Shown here in pieces: positions 46,469-56,923 of a stretch of 64,000 nt of DNA; the first letter of the stretch is position 1; the number at the start of each line of letters is the position of its first letter. Below the pieces are notes generated by a model, which saw nothing but the letters and a program-made list of their open reading frames with translations, was not told the origin of the DNA and made no database searches. Origin of the DNA: Gammaproteobacteria bacterium (lineage in GTDB: Bacteria > Pseudomonadota > Gammaproteobacteria > Burkholderiales > Thiobacillaceae); contig JAHJNN010000006.1 in the NCBI GenBank assembly GCA_018820765.1, positions 27,921-91,920 on the forward strand, read 5' to 3'. The position numbers and the translations under genes were made by a program.

Positions 46469-46566
46469 TCAGGATTCCTTCAAGCGCTTGAGATGTCCGA
46501 TGTCGGCAAGATCGATCGGCCGGCCGATACGGCTTGTTTCATGGCGATCAGGTCGTCGATGAATGC
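46469..46566 (-). pseudogene. C-terminal remnant of a nucleotidyltransferase-like gene
   Basis: The minus strand encodes FIDDLIAMKQAV in one frame and GRPIDLADIGHLKRLKES-stop in another, with about two extra bases (near 46525-46530) at the junction. Together they give the usual C-terminal end of a class of nucleotidyltransferases (LIxxKRAxGRPxDLADIxxL). Only about 32 codons remain; the rest was lost where the neighbouring gene 46568-47602 begins its stop. Confidence 0.55.
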
Positions 46567-46567
46567 G

Positions 46568-47602
46568 CTACGGCGCAAACCGTGCCACTTCCGCCTCAAA
46601 CTCCGCAGCACTCAGACCTTCGAACGCCTCCCGGCTGAACAGGGTGACGGCGCCGGCCAATTCGCTCCAGCCGTAGCCGCGATTCTGTGCGCTCAACTTG
46701 CCGCCGTCCTGCGGGACGCGGGCGACGAGGTGTAGACGGTCCCGGCTATAGATCAGGTTGTAGGGGGTGTTCTGCTGGTGCAGCCGCTCGAGTTCGAGCC
46801 AGGCGTCGGCGGGTTCGGTAAAGCGCCGGCAGGGCAGGGGATAGGACTCGGTGCCGCCGTTATGGGCAAAGCGTGGGTCCTGCACCGGCAGTGGATCCGC
46901 TTGGACGAAGCTCTGGAAATGCATGTGGTTGACCGACGCGCCGGCGCCCTGGCTGTTGTAGCCCAGGCAGAGGCCGCGCATGCCGGACTGCGCACACAGG
47001 TGCCAGGCCCAGCCGTGCAGTTCGGGGGTGAGGACTTGCGGCAGTTCGCGCAAGGGCTCGGGAACCAGCAGACCGTGCAGGCGGGCGAAGGGGAATTTGT
47101 TGTACAGCAGGCGCGCCGGCTTGCCGGAAAGATTGCCTTCCCATAGCAGCTCTTTCGCGAGGAAGGGCTTGTTGAAGTGAAAGCCCGTGGGATCGAAGGG
47201 GCGCAGCAGGCTTTCGAATGTCTGGCCGCTGATGCGTGGCGGGCGCAGCGCGCGGATGGGATTGAACATCACCTCCCAGGAACCGGCGCGGCGGCTTTCC
47301 ATGAGCCCCAGGTGATCGAAGCCGATCGTGTTCAACTTGAGGAACACCATCACGTCGTCGTCCGGCTCGGCGGGCTTCTCGCCGTGCCGCAAGGTGTCGG
47401 TGAGGGTTTCGGCGAGCTCGGCATGGCGCCTGGCCAGCGCGGGTGCAAGCCGTGCCCAGAGGGTTTTGTCGTAGGCGGCATTGGCCAGCACCAGAATATA
47501 GACGCCGAGGCCGCGATGGTTTTCCAGCATGGCGGCGAGGCCGTCGGCGAAGCGCTGTTTCAGGGCGACGAGCGACGCGAACGGAGAGGGCTGAGGTGAC
47601 AT
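46568..47602 (-). CDS. HIT-superfamily nucleotidyltransferase or phosphorylase (GalT/Ap4A phosphorylase-like)
   Basis: 344-residue protein. The HIT-type motif NHMHFQSFV gives the catalytic His-x-His, preceded by GLCLGYNSQGAGASV. The segments VFLKLNTIGFDHLGLMESRR and LLYNKFPFARLHGLLVPEP fit the domain pair seen in Ap4A phosphorylases and GDP-glucose phosphorylases. Late residues NLIYSRDRLHLVARVPQDGG are consistent. The start at 47602 is a choice between two ATGs (also 47662), neither with a ribosome site. It is the last gene in the fbpABC-kinase run. Its exact substrate cannot be told. Confidence 0.75.
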   Translation of the reverse strand: MSPQPSPFASLVALKQRFADGLAAMLENHRGLGVYILVLANAAYDKTLWARLAPALARRHAELAETLTDTLRHGEKPAEPDDDVMVFLKLNTIGFDHLGLMESRRAGSWEVMFNPIRALRPPRISGQTFESLLRPFDPTGFHFNKPFLAKELLWEGNLSGKPARLLYNKFPFARLHGLLVPEPLRELPQVLTPELHGWAWHLCAQSGMRGLCLGYNSQGAGASVNHMHFQSFVQADPLPVQDPRFAHNGGTESYPLPCRRFTEPADAWLELERLHQQNTPYNLIYSRDRLHLVARVPQDGGKLSAQNRGYGWSELAGAVTLFSREAFEGLSAAEFEAEVARFAP

Positions 47603-47692
47603 GCGGTTCGGCACGACGGGTGGGAATCCCGTATGGTGCCACCCCGCCGTCATGGCGGGCATTCAGGTTTTTTAACCGGGGGTGCGCTGCGT

Positions 47693-48409
47693 TTATAGCG
47701 CGCCACCGGCGGCGCTGCGCATCACGTCTTCCATTTTTTGGCGGATCTCCAGGAAAGCGCGGCGCAGCTCCGGCGTCATGCCGGCCTGCCGGCCGGCGAG
47801 TTCGAGCCCGGTGACGTCCCAGTCCAGCATCAGCACCCAGATGTTTTTGTCGGCGTCTTCCATGACCGCGATGCGGCAGGGCATGAAGACCACCATTTCC
47901 GGTATGACCTTGAGCAGGTCGCGGCCGAGCGCGATGTCGCAGAAGCTGTACACCTCGACCCGCGGTGCGCCGGTGTCGCCGAGCACGGCCTGAAAATCCT
48001 TCGACATCAGGTTGCTGCCGACCCGTTTCAGGTTGAGCTGGTTGGCGCGCAGCATCATCGATTCGACCACGTCGTCGAAACGGATGCCGGGTTTCGCCTG
48101 CAACTTGACGGCGAAATGGTTCATCACCTCGCGCCCGTCCATCTGCACCAGGTTGGCCATCACCGGCATGGTCGTTTCCCGCCAGCGTTTCCGTTCTTCC
48201 GGCGTCAGCACGCGGCTCATCTGGTAGTCGCGGTAGGGTGGCGGCGGGCCCTGCTGGATCAGCACCGGGCCATAGGGGGTGGGCTCGACATCGAGCCAGC
48301 TTTCGGCGGGGGCTTGCGGGGACGGGGGAACGGGGGCATCGGCGGCATCGGCGGCGACTGCCGGCAGGCAGCAAGACCAGGCGAGAACGAACGATAGGAT
48401 GCGCATCAT
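47693..48409 (-). CDS. exported DUF302-domain protein
   Basis: 238-residue protein. AGGAGG precedes an ATG at 48409; the signal peptide is MRILSFVLAWSCCLPAVAA, followed by a Pro-rich linker. Residues 90-200 match DUF302 (KPGIRFDDVVESMMLRANQL, VEVYSFCDIALGRDLLKVIP, then EMVVFMPCRIAVMEDADKNI). DUF302 domains have a TATA-box-like fold and occur often in sulfur- and redox-rich bacteria, but their role is open. The gene lies between the hybrid kinase and the HIT-type protein on the same strand. Confidence 0.85.
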   Translation of the reverse strand: MMRILSFVLAWSCCLPAVAADAADAPVPPSPQAPAESWLDVEPTPYGPVLIQQGPPPPYRDYQMSRVLTPEERKRWRETTMPVMANLVQMDGREVMNHFAVKLQAKPGIRFDDVVESMMLRANQLNLKRVGSNLMSKDFQAVLGDTGAPRVEVYSFCDIALGRDLLKVIPEMVVFMPCRIAVMEDADKNIWVLMLDWDVTGLELAGRQAGMTPELRRAFLEIRQKMEDVMRSAAGGAL

Positions 48410-48472
48410 GGTGTGCCTCCTGGACAGGGAGGCTCTCATCCTACGCGCCGCGAGGCGGCCGTCAATGCAGGC

Positions 48473-50989
<2,517 letters not shown>

Positions 50990-51007
50990 GATGGGTGACA
51001 CGGGCTT

Positions 51008-52075
51008 TTACTCGCGCCGGAAGGCCACGACGTGATCGACCGCCAGCTTGATGCCGATTTTTTCGCCGATGGCGTGGTTGTGGTGCGAGGGCACCAGCGA
51101 CAGGGCGCGCTGGCCGCTCGGCAGCTTCAGCGTGTAGAGGAATTCGGCGCCGCGGAAGGCTTTGTTCTCGACTTCGGCCAGGAGCAGGCTGTCGTCGTCG
51201 TGGATGATGTCGTCCGGCCGCAGCAGCACGTCGACGCGGCAGTTGCGCACGCATTTCTCGCAGCCGCTGGCGTCACACTCGACCGGCATGTGGCCGTTCA
51301 GAACGCCGAGTTCGATTTCCACCTGGTGGTCGTTGATGACCTCGCCGGTGAGCAGCGCGCCCTGGCCGACGAAGTCGGCGACGAAGCGGTTGGCCGGTTC
51401 GTGATACAGGTTGTAGGGCGTGTCCCACTGCTGGATGCGGCCTTCGTGCATGACGCCGACCCAGTCGGCCATGGAAAAGGCTTCGTGCTGGTCGTGGGTG
51501 ACGATGAGTGCGGTGGTGGCTTCGCGCTTGAGGATGTCGCGCACCTCGAGCGACAGGCGCTCGCGCAGCTCGACGTCGAGGTTGGAGAAGGGCTCGTCCA
51601 TCAGGATCAGGCGCGGGCGTGGCGCCAGTGCGCGGGCCAGCGCGACGCGCTGCTGCTGGCCGCCGGAAAGCTGGTGCGGGAACTGGCCGGCGTGGCCGGC
51701 CAGCCCGACCAGTTCCAGCAGTTCGTCGATGCGCGCCTGCTTTTCGGCGGCCGCCTTGCCGCGCAGGCCGAAGCCGACGTTGTCCGCCACGGTCAGGTGC
51801 GGAAACAGGGCGTAATCCTGGAACACCATGCCGACGCGGCGTTTTTCGGCGGGCAGCATCCAGCCGGGGCGGCTGACGACTTCGCCGCCGATGCGGATCT
51901 CGCCGCTCTGGATCGGCTCGAAGCCGGAAATGCAGCGCAGCGCCGTGGTCTTGCCGCAGCCCGAGGGGCCGAGCAGGCAGCCGATCGCACCTTCGGGCAG
52001 GGTGAAGGTGAGGTCGGCAATGATCTGCCGTTGGGCGTAGGACTGCGAAACGGAATCGAGGATCAGTTCAGCCAT
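51008..52075 (-). CDS. fbpC: iron(III) ABC transporter ATP-binding protein
   Basis: 355-residue ATPase. Walker A GPSGCGKTTALR, signature LSGGQQQRVALARAL, Walker B LILMDEPFSNLD and H-loop LIVTHDQHEA are intact, with the DYALFPHLTV Q-loop region typical of ferric and spermidine/sulfate importers. The C-terminal regulatory domain (residues 235-355) has an unusual four-Cys cluster, C267-x4-C272-x2-C275-x3-C279 (DNA 51239-51277). That could bind a metal ion or an iron-sulfur cluster. It lies 21 bases after fbpB. Confidence 0.93.
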   Translation of the reverse strand: MAELILDSVSQSYAQRQIIADLTFTLPEGAIGCLLGPSGCGKTTALRCISGFEPIQSGEIRIGGEVVSRPGWMLPAEKRRVGMVFQDYALFPHLTVADNVGFGLRGKAAAEKQARIDELLELVGLAGHAGQFPHQLSGGQQQRVALARALAPRPRLILMDEPFSNLDVELRERLSLEVRDILKREATTALIVTHDQHEAFSMADWVGVMHEGRIQQWDTPYNLYHEPANRFVADFVGQGALLTGEVINDHQVEIELGVLNGHMPVECDASGCEKCVRNCRVDVLLRPDDIIHDDDSLLLAEVENKAFRGAEFLYTLKLPSGQRALSLVPSHHNHAIGEKIGIKLAVDHVVAFRRE

Positions 52076-52096
52076 AGGAGCCCAGCCATTGGGGGG

Positions 52097-53686
52097 TTAG
52101 TCAAGCGAGCGCGCGCCGCGCCAGGTCAGGAGAATGATGGGAATGATACCGGCAATGACGATGGCCAGCGAAGGCAGTGCGGCGCGCTCCCACTCGCCTT
52201 CCGAGGTCATCTCGAACACCCGCACCGCCAGCGTGTCCCAGCCGAACGGACGGGTCATCAGGGTGATCGGCATTTCCTTCATGATGTCGACGAACGCCAG
52301 CGTCGCCGCGGTCAGGAGACTGGCGCGCAGCATCGGCAGATGCACCCGGGTCAACAGGCCGGCGGCGCTGGTGCCGAGATTGCGCGCGGCCTCGTCGACG
52401 TTGCGGGTGATGCGGTGCAGGCCGCTGTCGATGGGGCCGAATCCCACCGCGAGAAAGCGCACCAGGTAGGCCAGCAGCATCACCAGCAGCGTGCCCTTGA
52501 GAATTTCGGTGCCGTCGAAGCCGAACCAGGCGTGCCCGATGTCGATCAGCCAGTTGTCCAGCGCCGCCACCGGGATGAACAGGCCCACCGCCAGCACCGC
52601 GCCGGGAAAGGCATAGCCGAGGGTGGCCAGGCGCTGCGTCCACACCATCGCCTGACCCGGACGCTGGCGTCCGGCGTAGGCGAGCAGGAGCGCCGCCGCC
52701 ACCACCATCAGCGCACCGATACCGGCGAGCAGTACCGAATGCCAGGCAAACGCCCAGTAGCGGGCATCGAGATCGTCGGCGATGACGTCGCGCGTCCACA
52801 GCGCTAGCTGGGTGACCGGAATGAGGAAGGCGATCGCCAGCACCGCCGCGGCGTAGGCGAAGGCCAGGCCGGCCAGCAGGGGCGACAGCTTGATGCGCCG
52901 CGACCCGGCGCTGCGGCCCACCGTGCTGTAGCGCATCCGCGTGCGCGAGCGCTGCTCGAACACCACCGCGACCAGCACGAACAGGATCAGGATCGACGCC
53001 AGCTGCGCCGCCGCCGCCAGCGAAAACAGGCTGTACCACGCCTTGTAGATGGCGGTGGTGAAGGTGTCGTAGTTAAAGATCGCCATGGTGCCGAAATCGG
53101 CCAGGGTTTCCATCAGCGCCAGCATCAGGCCGGCGGCGATCCACGGCCGCGCCATCGGCAGCGCCACCCGGAAGAAGCCCTGCGTGCGAGAGAGTCCGAG
53201 CGACTGCGCCGCTTCCAGCGCGATCGCGCCCTGCGTCGCGAAGGCGTTTTTCGCGATGAGATACACATAGGGATAGAGCGCGAGCGACATCACCAGGATG
53301 ACGCCGCCGCGCGAGCGGATCTCCGGCAGGCCGGTGATGCCCCAGCCTTCGCGCAGCCAGGTCAGCAGCGGCCCGGTGAAATCCAGCAGGCCGATGGCGA
53401 CGAAGGCGGTGACGTAGGCGGGCAGCGCCAGCGGCAGCAAGAGCGCCCAGCCGAACAGGCGCCGGCCGGGAAATTCGCACATTGCCGTGAGCCAGGCCAG
53501 CGACACGCCCAGCACGGAAACGCCGAGCCCCACGCCGAGCACCAGCCACAAGGTGTTGCCCACCAGTTCGGGCAGGACGAATTCGGTCAGGTGGGCGAGG
53601 ATGTCGCCCTCGACCTGGGCGAACGACGAGAAAGTGACCGCGACGGGCACCAGCACCAGCGCGGCGATTGCGAGGGCGAACAGCAT
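52097..53686 (-). CDS. fbpB: iron(III) ABC transporter permease (two fused permease units)
   Basis: 529-residue permease from ATG 53686, with about 12 membrane segments in two homologous halves, as in FbpB/FutB. Each half has the ATPase-docking EAA-type loop: EAAQSLGLSRTQGFFRVALP and EAARNLGTSAAGLLTRVHLP. The frame continues upstream to a TTG at 53761, but those 25 codons cover a perfect terminator hairpin (53711-53735), so the later ATG, at the start of the first membrane segment (MLFALAIAALVLVPVAVTFS), is preferred. It forms the membrane channel of the ferric uptake system. Confidence 0.9.
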   Translation of the reverse strand: MLFALAIAALVLVPVAVTFSSFAQVEGDILAHLTEFVLPELVGNTLWLVLGVGLGVSVLGVSLAWLTAMCEFPGRRLFGWALLLPLALPAYVTAFVAIGLLDFTGPLLTWLREGWGITGLPEIRSRGGVILVMSLALYPYVYLIAKNAFATQGAIALEAAQSLGLSRTQGFFRVALPMARPWIAAGLMLALMETLADFGTMAIFNYDTFTTAIYKAWYSLFSLAAAAQLASILILFVLVAVVFEQRSRTRMRYSTVGRSAGSRRIKLSPLLAGLAFAYAAAVLAIAFLIPVTQLALWTRDVIADDLDARYWAFAWHSVLLAGIGALMVVAAALLLAYAGRQRPGQAMVWTQRLATLGYAFPGAVLAVGLFIPVAALDNWLIDIGHAWFGFDGTEILKGTLLVMLLAYLVRFLAVGFGPIDSGLHRITRNVDEAARNLGTSAAGLLTRVHLPMLRASLLTAATLAFVDIMKEMPITLMTRPFGWDTLAVRVFEMTSEGEWERAALPSLAIVIAGIIPIILLTWRGARSLD

Positions 53687-53710
53687 CCAGCCGCTGGGGC
53701 GGGACCCAAC

Positions 53711-53735
53711 AAAAACGCCCGCAGCGGGCGTTTTT
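53711..53735 (-). terminator. terminator or attenuator between fbpA and fbpB
   Basis: Perfect 12-base inverted repeat AAAAACGCCCGC/GCGGGCGTTTTT with one central base. On the minus strand it ends with TTTTT and lies 62 bases after the fbpA stop and 25 bases before the proposed fbpB ATG. Such a site lets the binding protein be made in excess over the membrane parts. Confidence 0.88.
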
Positions 53736-53796
53736 GCCAGAACAGCAGCGTTATCAGACAAGATGAATCACTTTTTTGGCGCGTTTATTTAGCTGT

Positions 53797-54810
53797 TTAT
53801 TTATAACTGGCACGGTCCATCAATTTTACGGCCTTGGTCTGCAGGCTGCCAGCCTCTTTCACGTTGATCAGGTTCTGCTTGAAGCTGCCCCACGCCGCCA
53901 CCGTCTTGTCCGGCGCTACCTTGGGATTGACCGGGTATTCCAGGTTGACGTCGGCGAACAGGTTCTGCGCCTTGTCGGAGGAGAGCCATTCGATCAGCTT
54001 CTGCGCGCCGGCCGGATTCTTGGCGTGGCGCGTGACGCCGGCGCCGGAGACGTTGACGTGCACGCCGGCCGCCTTGTTCTTCAGGTTCTGGTTGGGCCAG
54101 AAGATCGCCAGCGGCAGGTTCGGCTGCTTGTCCATCAGGCGGCCGAAGTAATAGGTGTTGACCAGGGTGACGTCGCACTGGCCGGCGGCCACGGCTTCCA
54201 TCGCCTTGGTGTCGTCGGGGAAGGGCGAGGTGGCGAGATTGTTGACCCAGCCGGTGACGATATCTTCGGTCTTGCCTTCGCCGTACTCGGTGATCATCAT
54301 CGCCACCAGGCTCTGGTTGTAGACCTTCTTCGAGGTGCGCAGGCAGAGACGACCTTTCCACTTCGGGTTGGCGAGGTCTTCATAGGTCGACAGCTCGGCC
54401 GGTTTGATTTTGCCGGTGTTGTACACGACGGTGCGGGCGCGCACCGACAGGCCGAACCACTCATTGTCGGGGTCGCGCAGGTGAGCCGGCACGTTGGCCA
54501 GCAGGGTTTTCGACTGGATCGGGCGCAGCAGGCCTTCTTCCGACGCCTGCCACAGGTTGCCGGCGTCGACCGTCAGCAGCATGTCGGCCGGGGTGTTCTT
54601 GCCCTCGGCTTTCAGACGCGCCATCAGCGGGCCTTCCTTGTCGGTGATGAACTTGATCTGCACCCCGGTGTCGCGGGTGTAGGCGTCGAACAGCGGCTTG
54701 ATGAGCTGTTCGTTGCGCGCCGAATACACCACCACTTCTTCAGCCAGCGCGGGCAGGGCGGCGGCAGCGAGTGCCAGGGCGGCAAGCAGCCGGGTCAGGG
54801 TCGGTTTCAT
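53797..54810 (-). CDS. fbpA: iron(III) ABC transporter substrate-binding protein
   Basis: 337-residue periplasmic binding protein. The signal peptide is [20 protein letters not shown], cleaved after ALA. The mature part starts [20 protein letters not shown], and the double Tyr for Fe(III) lies in [14 protein letters not shown]. Other family segments are [20 protein letters not shown] and [20 protein letters not shown]. Expression should be iron-repressed through the Fur box at 54851-54869. It is first in the operon fbpA-fbpB-fbpC. Confidence 0.95.
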   Translation of the reverse strand: MKPTLTRLLAALALAAAALPALAEEVVVYSARNEQLIKPLFDAYTRDTGVQIKFITDKEGPLMARLKAEGKNTPADMLLTVDAGNLWQASEEGLLRPIQSKTLLANVPAHLRDPDNEWFGLSVRARTVVYNTGKIKPAELSTYEDLANPKWKGRLCLRTSKKVYNQSLVAMMITEYGEGKTEDIVTGWVNNLATSPFPDDTKAMEAVAAGQCDVTLVNTYYFGRLMDKQPNLPLAIFWPNQNLKNKAAGVHVNVSGAGVTRHAKNPAGAQKLIEWLSSDKAQNLFADVNLEYPVNPKVAPDKTVAAWGSFKQNLINVKEAGSLQTKAVKLMDRASYK

Positions 54811-54850
54811 TTCGGAGCTCCTGTAGGGATACGATTTTCGTAATCGTACT

Positions 54851-54869
54851 GGAAATGATAACCGTTATC
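54851..54869 (-). promoter_or_regulatory. Fur box overlapping the fbpA promoter
   Basis: GGAAATGATAACCGTTATC matches the 19-base Fur consensus GATAATGATAATCATTATC at 15 positions and centres on the palindrome GATAACCGTTATC. On the minus strand TTGTTT and TATCAT are 17 bases apart and the latter overlaps the box, so Fur-Fe would block RNA polymerase. It is 41 bases before the fbpA ATG. A small inverted repeat, TACGATT/AATCGTA, follows in the leader. Confidence 0.82.
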
Positions 54870-54904
54870 AATATACAAAACAAAGGCGCCGGGCCGGGTA
54901 CGGT

Positions 54905-55570
54905 TCAGGGCTTCTCGAACTGGATCAGGGTCAGCAGCACGCCTTCGAACACGGCATCCAGCCGGATGGAACCGGTCGATTCCATGTGTTCGAACCCGGG
55001 TTCTTCGGAAGGGGAAATGTCGATCAGTTTCAGCAACTGCGGCGGGTATTCGATTTCCAGCGTCACCCGCATCGGGTAGTAGCCGTCGAGAAACTTGCGC
55101 ATGTAGGGGCCGCTGTACAGGTTGAAGTACCCATTGCCGGTGTGCCGCAGGGCGCGCGTCAGCACCGACAGGCAGAGCCGGGCGCCCGGCTCGACGTTGA
55201 CCAGTTGAACGCTGGCGCCTTCGATCCAGGCGCTTTCGATGCGGCTGAAGGAATCCAGCTTGAGGTCGCGCACGAATCCTTCGCGGAAGGTGATCTGCGC
55301 ACGCGGCACTGCGTCGAGATTGTCATGGCATTGCGTCAGCTGGACCCAGCCGGTACTGAGGCTGTCCGCGTCGATGCGCAGCCTGTTCTGGTGATGGTGA
55401 ATGCGTTTGGCCGGCGGCGTCTGCAGGAAATGCAGGCTGCCTTCGTTGACGTCCGTGGCGCTCTCGAATGTGAGGTCGGTTGCAGCCTGGACCGGGCCGG
55501 CGCTCAAGATGAGCGACAGCAGCAGGCTGCGCCAGAATGTCGGGGCCGCCACTTTATTCCGAATCGCCAT
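54905..55570 (-). CDS. exported protein of unknown function
   Basis: 221 residues. An N-terminal signal (FWRSLLLSLILSAGPVQAAT) is followed by a predominantly beta mature protein (DLTFESATDVNEGSLHFLQT, RIESAWIEGASVQLVNVEPG, YYPMRVTLEIEYPPQLLKLI). I do not recognise a family. The ATG at 55570 overlaps the end of the NlpC/P60 gene by 17 bases, so the two are probably co-expressed, and this protein may act in the periplasm with the peptidase. The frame upstream of 55570 is a shadow of the NlpC gene. It ends 36 bases before the Fur box region. Confidence 0.7.
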   Translation of the reverse strand: MAIRNKVAAPTFWRSLLLSLILSAGPVQAATDLTFESATDVNEGSLHFLQTPPAKRIHHHQNRLRIDADSLSTGWVQLTQCHDNLDAVPRAQITFREGFVRDLKLDSFSRIESAWIEGASVQLVNVEPGARLCLSVLTRALRHTGNGYFNLYSGPYMRKFLDGYYPMRVTLEIEYPPQLLKLIDISPSEEPGFEHMESTGSIRLDAVFEGVLLTLIQFEKP

Positions 55571-56030
55571 CCGGCGGTTGGGACGGGCCGGGTGAAATGA
55601 CGCGGCGGGCGCCGTCGAAACGCTGGCGCCAGTAACGGTCGCCGAGCCTGGAGACCATGACGCCGCCGGTGCGGCTGCTCGAGGCGTGCACGAAACGGTC
55701 GTCGCCCAGATAGATGCCGACATGGGAATAGGCGCGGTTGAGGGTGTTGAAAAAGACCAGGTCGCCCGGCCGGAGTTCAGTCAAGTCGAGCGGCTGTCCG
55801 GCTTCGCTGATCATGCGGCTGTCGCGCGGCAGCTGGATTCCGGTCGTCTGCTTGAATACGTGGCCGACGAAGCCGCTGCAATCGAGCCCGGTCTGGGGCG
55901 AGTTGCCGCCCAGCCGATACGGGCTGCCCACCAGGCTGACGGCGTACATGGAGACGTCGTCGGAGGGGGTGGCAAGCGCAGGCTGCAAGGACAGCAAGGC
56001 CAGCAGGGTCAGCAGCAGGACAGGCTTCAT
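55554..56030 (-). CDS. exported NlpC/P60 cell-wall peptidase
   Basis: 158-residue enzyme. The signal peptide is LLLTLLALLSLQPALATPSD. The catalytic Cys is in GLDCSGFVGHVFKQ, the His in AYSHVGIYLGDD, and the third polar residue in DRFVHASS. This is the full size for a single-domain D,L-endopeptidase of the Spr/MepS type, but without a lipobox. It cuts peptide crosslinks or stems in peptidoglycan. The ATG at 56030 is chosen for the signal peptide. It is divergent from the helical protein gene at 56106. Confidence 0.93.
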   Translation of the reverse strand: MKPVLLLTLLALLSLQPALATPSDDVSMYAVSLVGSPYRLGGNSPQTGLDCSGFVGHVFKQTTGIQLPRDSRMISEAGQPLDLTELRPGDLVFFNTLNRAYSHVGIYLGDDRFVHASSSRTGGVMVSRLGDRYWRQRFDGARRVISPGPSQPPDGDSE

Positions 56031-56105
56031 CGAATAGTGATCTGTATCTATAGTGAAAACAGAAAACGGCCAAACGTGGCGAATCTTGACCCCGAGGACA
56101 ACACC

Positions 56106-56801
56106 ATGAATGACGCGCAAACACCCCCTTCAAGCGAGAACAGTATCCCTGAAAGTCAGCCGCTTGTGCAATTGCAGGACGAGGCTGAAGCCGAGGCGTC
56201 CGCGTCCGCGCCGGACCTGCGCGAGCGGGTGCGCGAACTGACCGCGCGTGCGCTGCACCAGCGCCGCATGGGCTTGAATGATATCCGCGAGATTGTCGGC
56301 GCAATCACGTCCGGGGTGGGCAGTGGCCTGACCTCGCGCGGCGGCGAAATCAAGGACGGCCTCAAGCAGGCTGTGGCCGGACTGGACGACGCCGTCGGTA
56401 GCGCCGCGCAGGCGGCGTCCTACACCTTGCAGGAAGCCGTGGCACAGGGCAAGGCGTTCAAGGACACCGAACTGAAAGCCAGCCTGGAACAGCTGCGAGA
56501 CCTTGAGAAGCAGATTGTCGACACCCTGAAGCAGACCGCCAGCCAGTCCGGCGGCAAGCTGAAGGAGGAACTCGATTCCCTGAGCGAGCACCTGAAGAAC
56601 AGCGGCACCCGCACCGGGGAACAGGTGCGCGAAGCGCTGCAGCAACTGGCCGGCGGCGTGAAATCGAGCAGCGAGGCGGGACGAGCCGGACTGAGCGAAT
56701 CGGCCAGCACGGCCACCGAGCGCCTGTCCCAGGTGGCGAGCGGCGTCCTGGATGCGCTGGCGGAGTCGCTCAAAAGGCAGAGCGAACGTCTGCGTTCCTG
56801 A
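56106..56801 (+). CDS. helical DUF6781-like protein
   Basis: 231-residue soluble protein that is almost all amphipathic helix (AGLDDAVGSAAQAASYTLQE, LEQLRDLEKQIVDTLKQTAS, LKEELDSLSEHLKNSGTRTG). There is no signal peptide and no Cys. An acidic N-terminus (residues 20-40) is followed by LRERVRELTARALHQRRMGL. The repeated Ala/Gln/Lys pattern resembles apolipoprotein-like or phasin-like sequences, so binding to membranes or granules is possible. The assignment to DUF6781 is from memory of the pattern and should be treated with care. Confidence 0.7.
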   Translation: MNDAQTPPSSENSIPESQPLVQLQDEAEAEASASAPDLRERVRELTARALHQRRMGLNDIREIVGAITSGVGSGLTSRGGEIKDGLKQAVAGLDDAVGSAAQAASYTLQEAVAQGKAFKDTELKASLEQLRDLEKQIVDTLKQTASQSGGKLKEELDSLSEHLKNSGTRTGEQVREALQQLAGGVKSSSEAGRAGLSESASTATERLSQVASGVLDALAESLKRQSERLRS

Positions 56802-56923
56802 CACTTCGTAGCGGTTTCACCTGCCATGCGGAACGAATGCGTTGCCGGCGCGGCGAGGGTGCGTGGCAATTCACAGGACATCCGGGCTAGACTCTCGGCA
56901 TGACTCATTCCAAAAACCAATAA

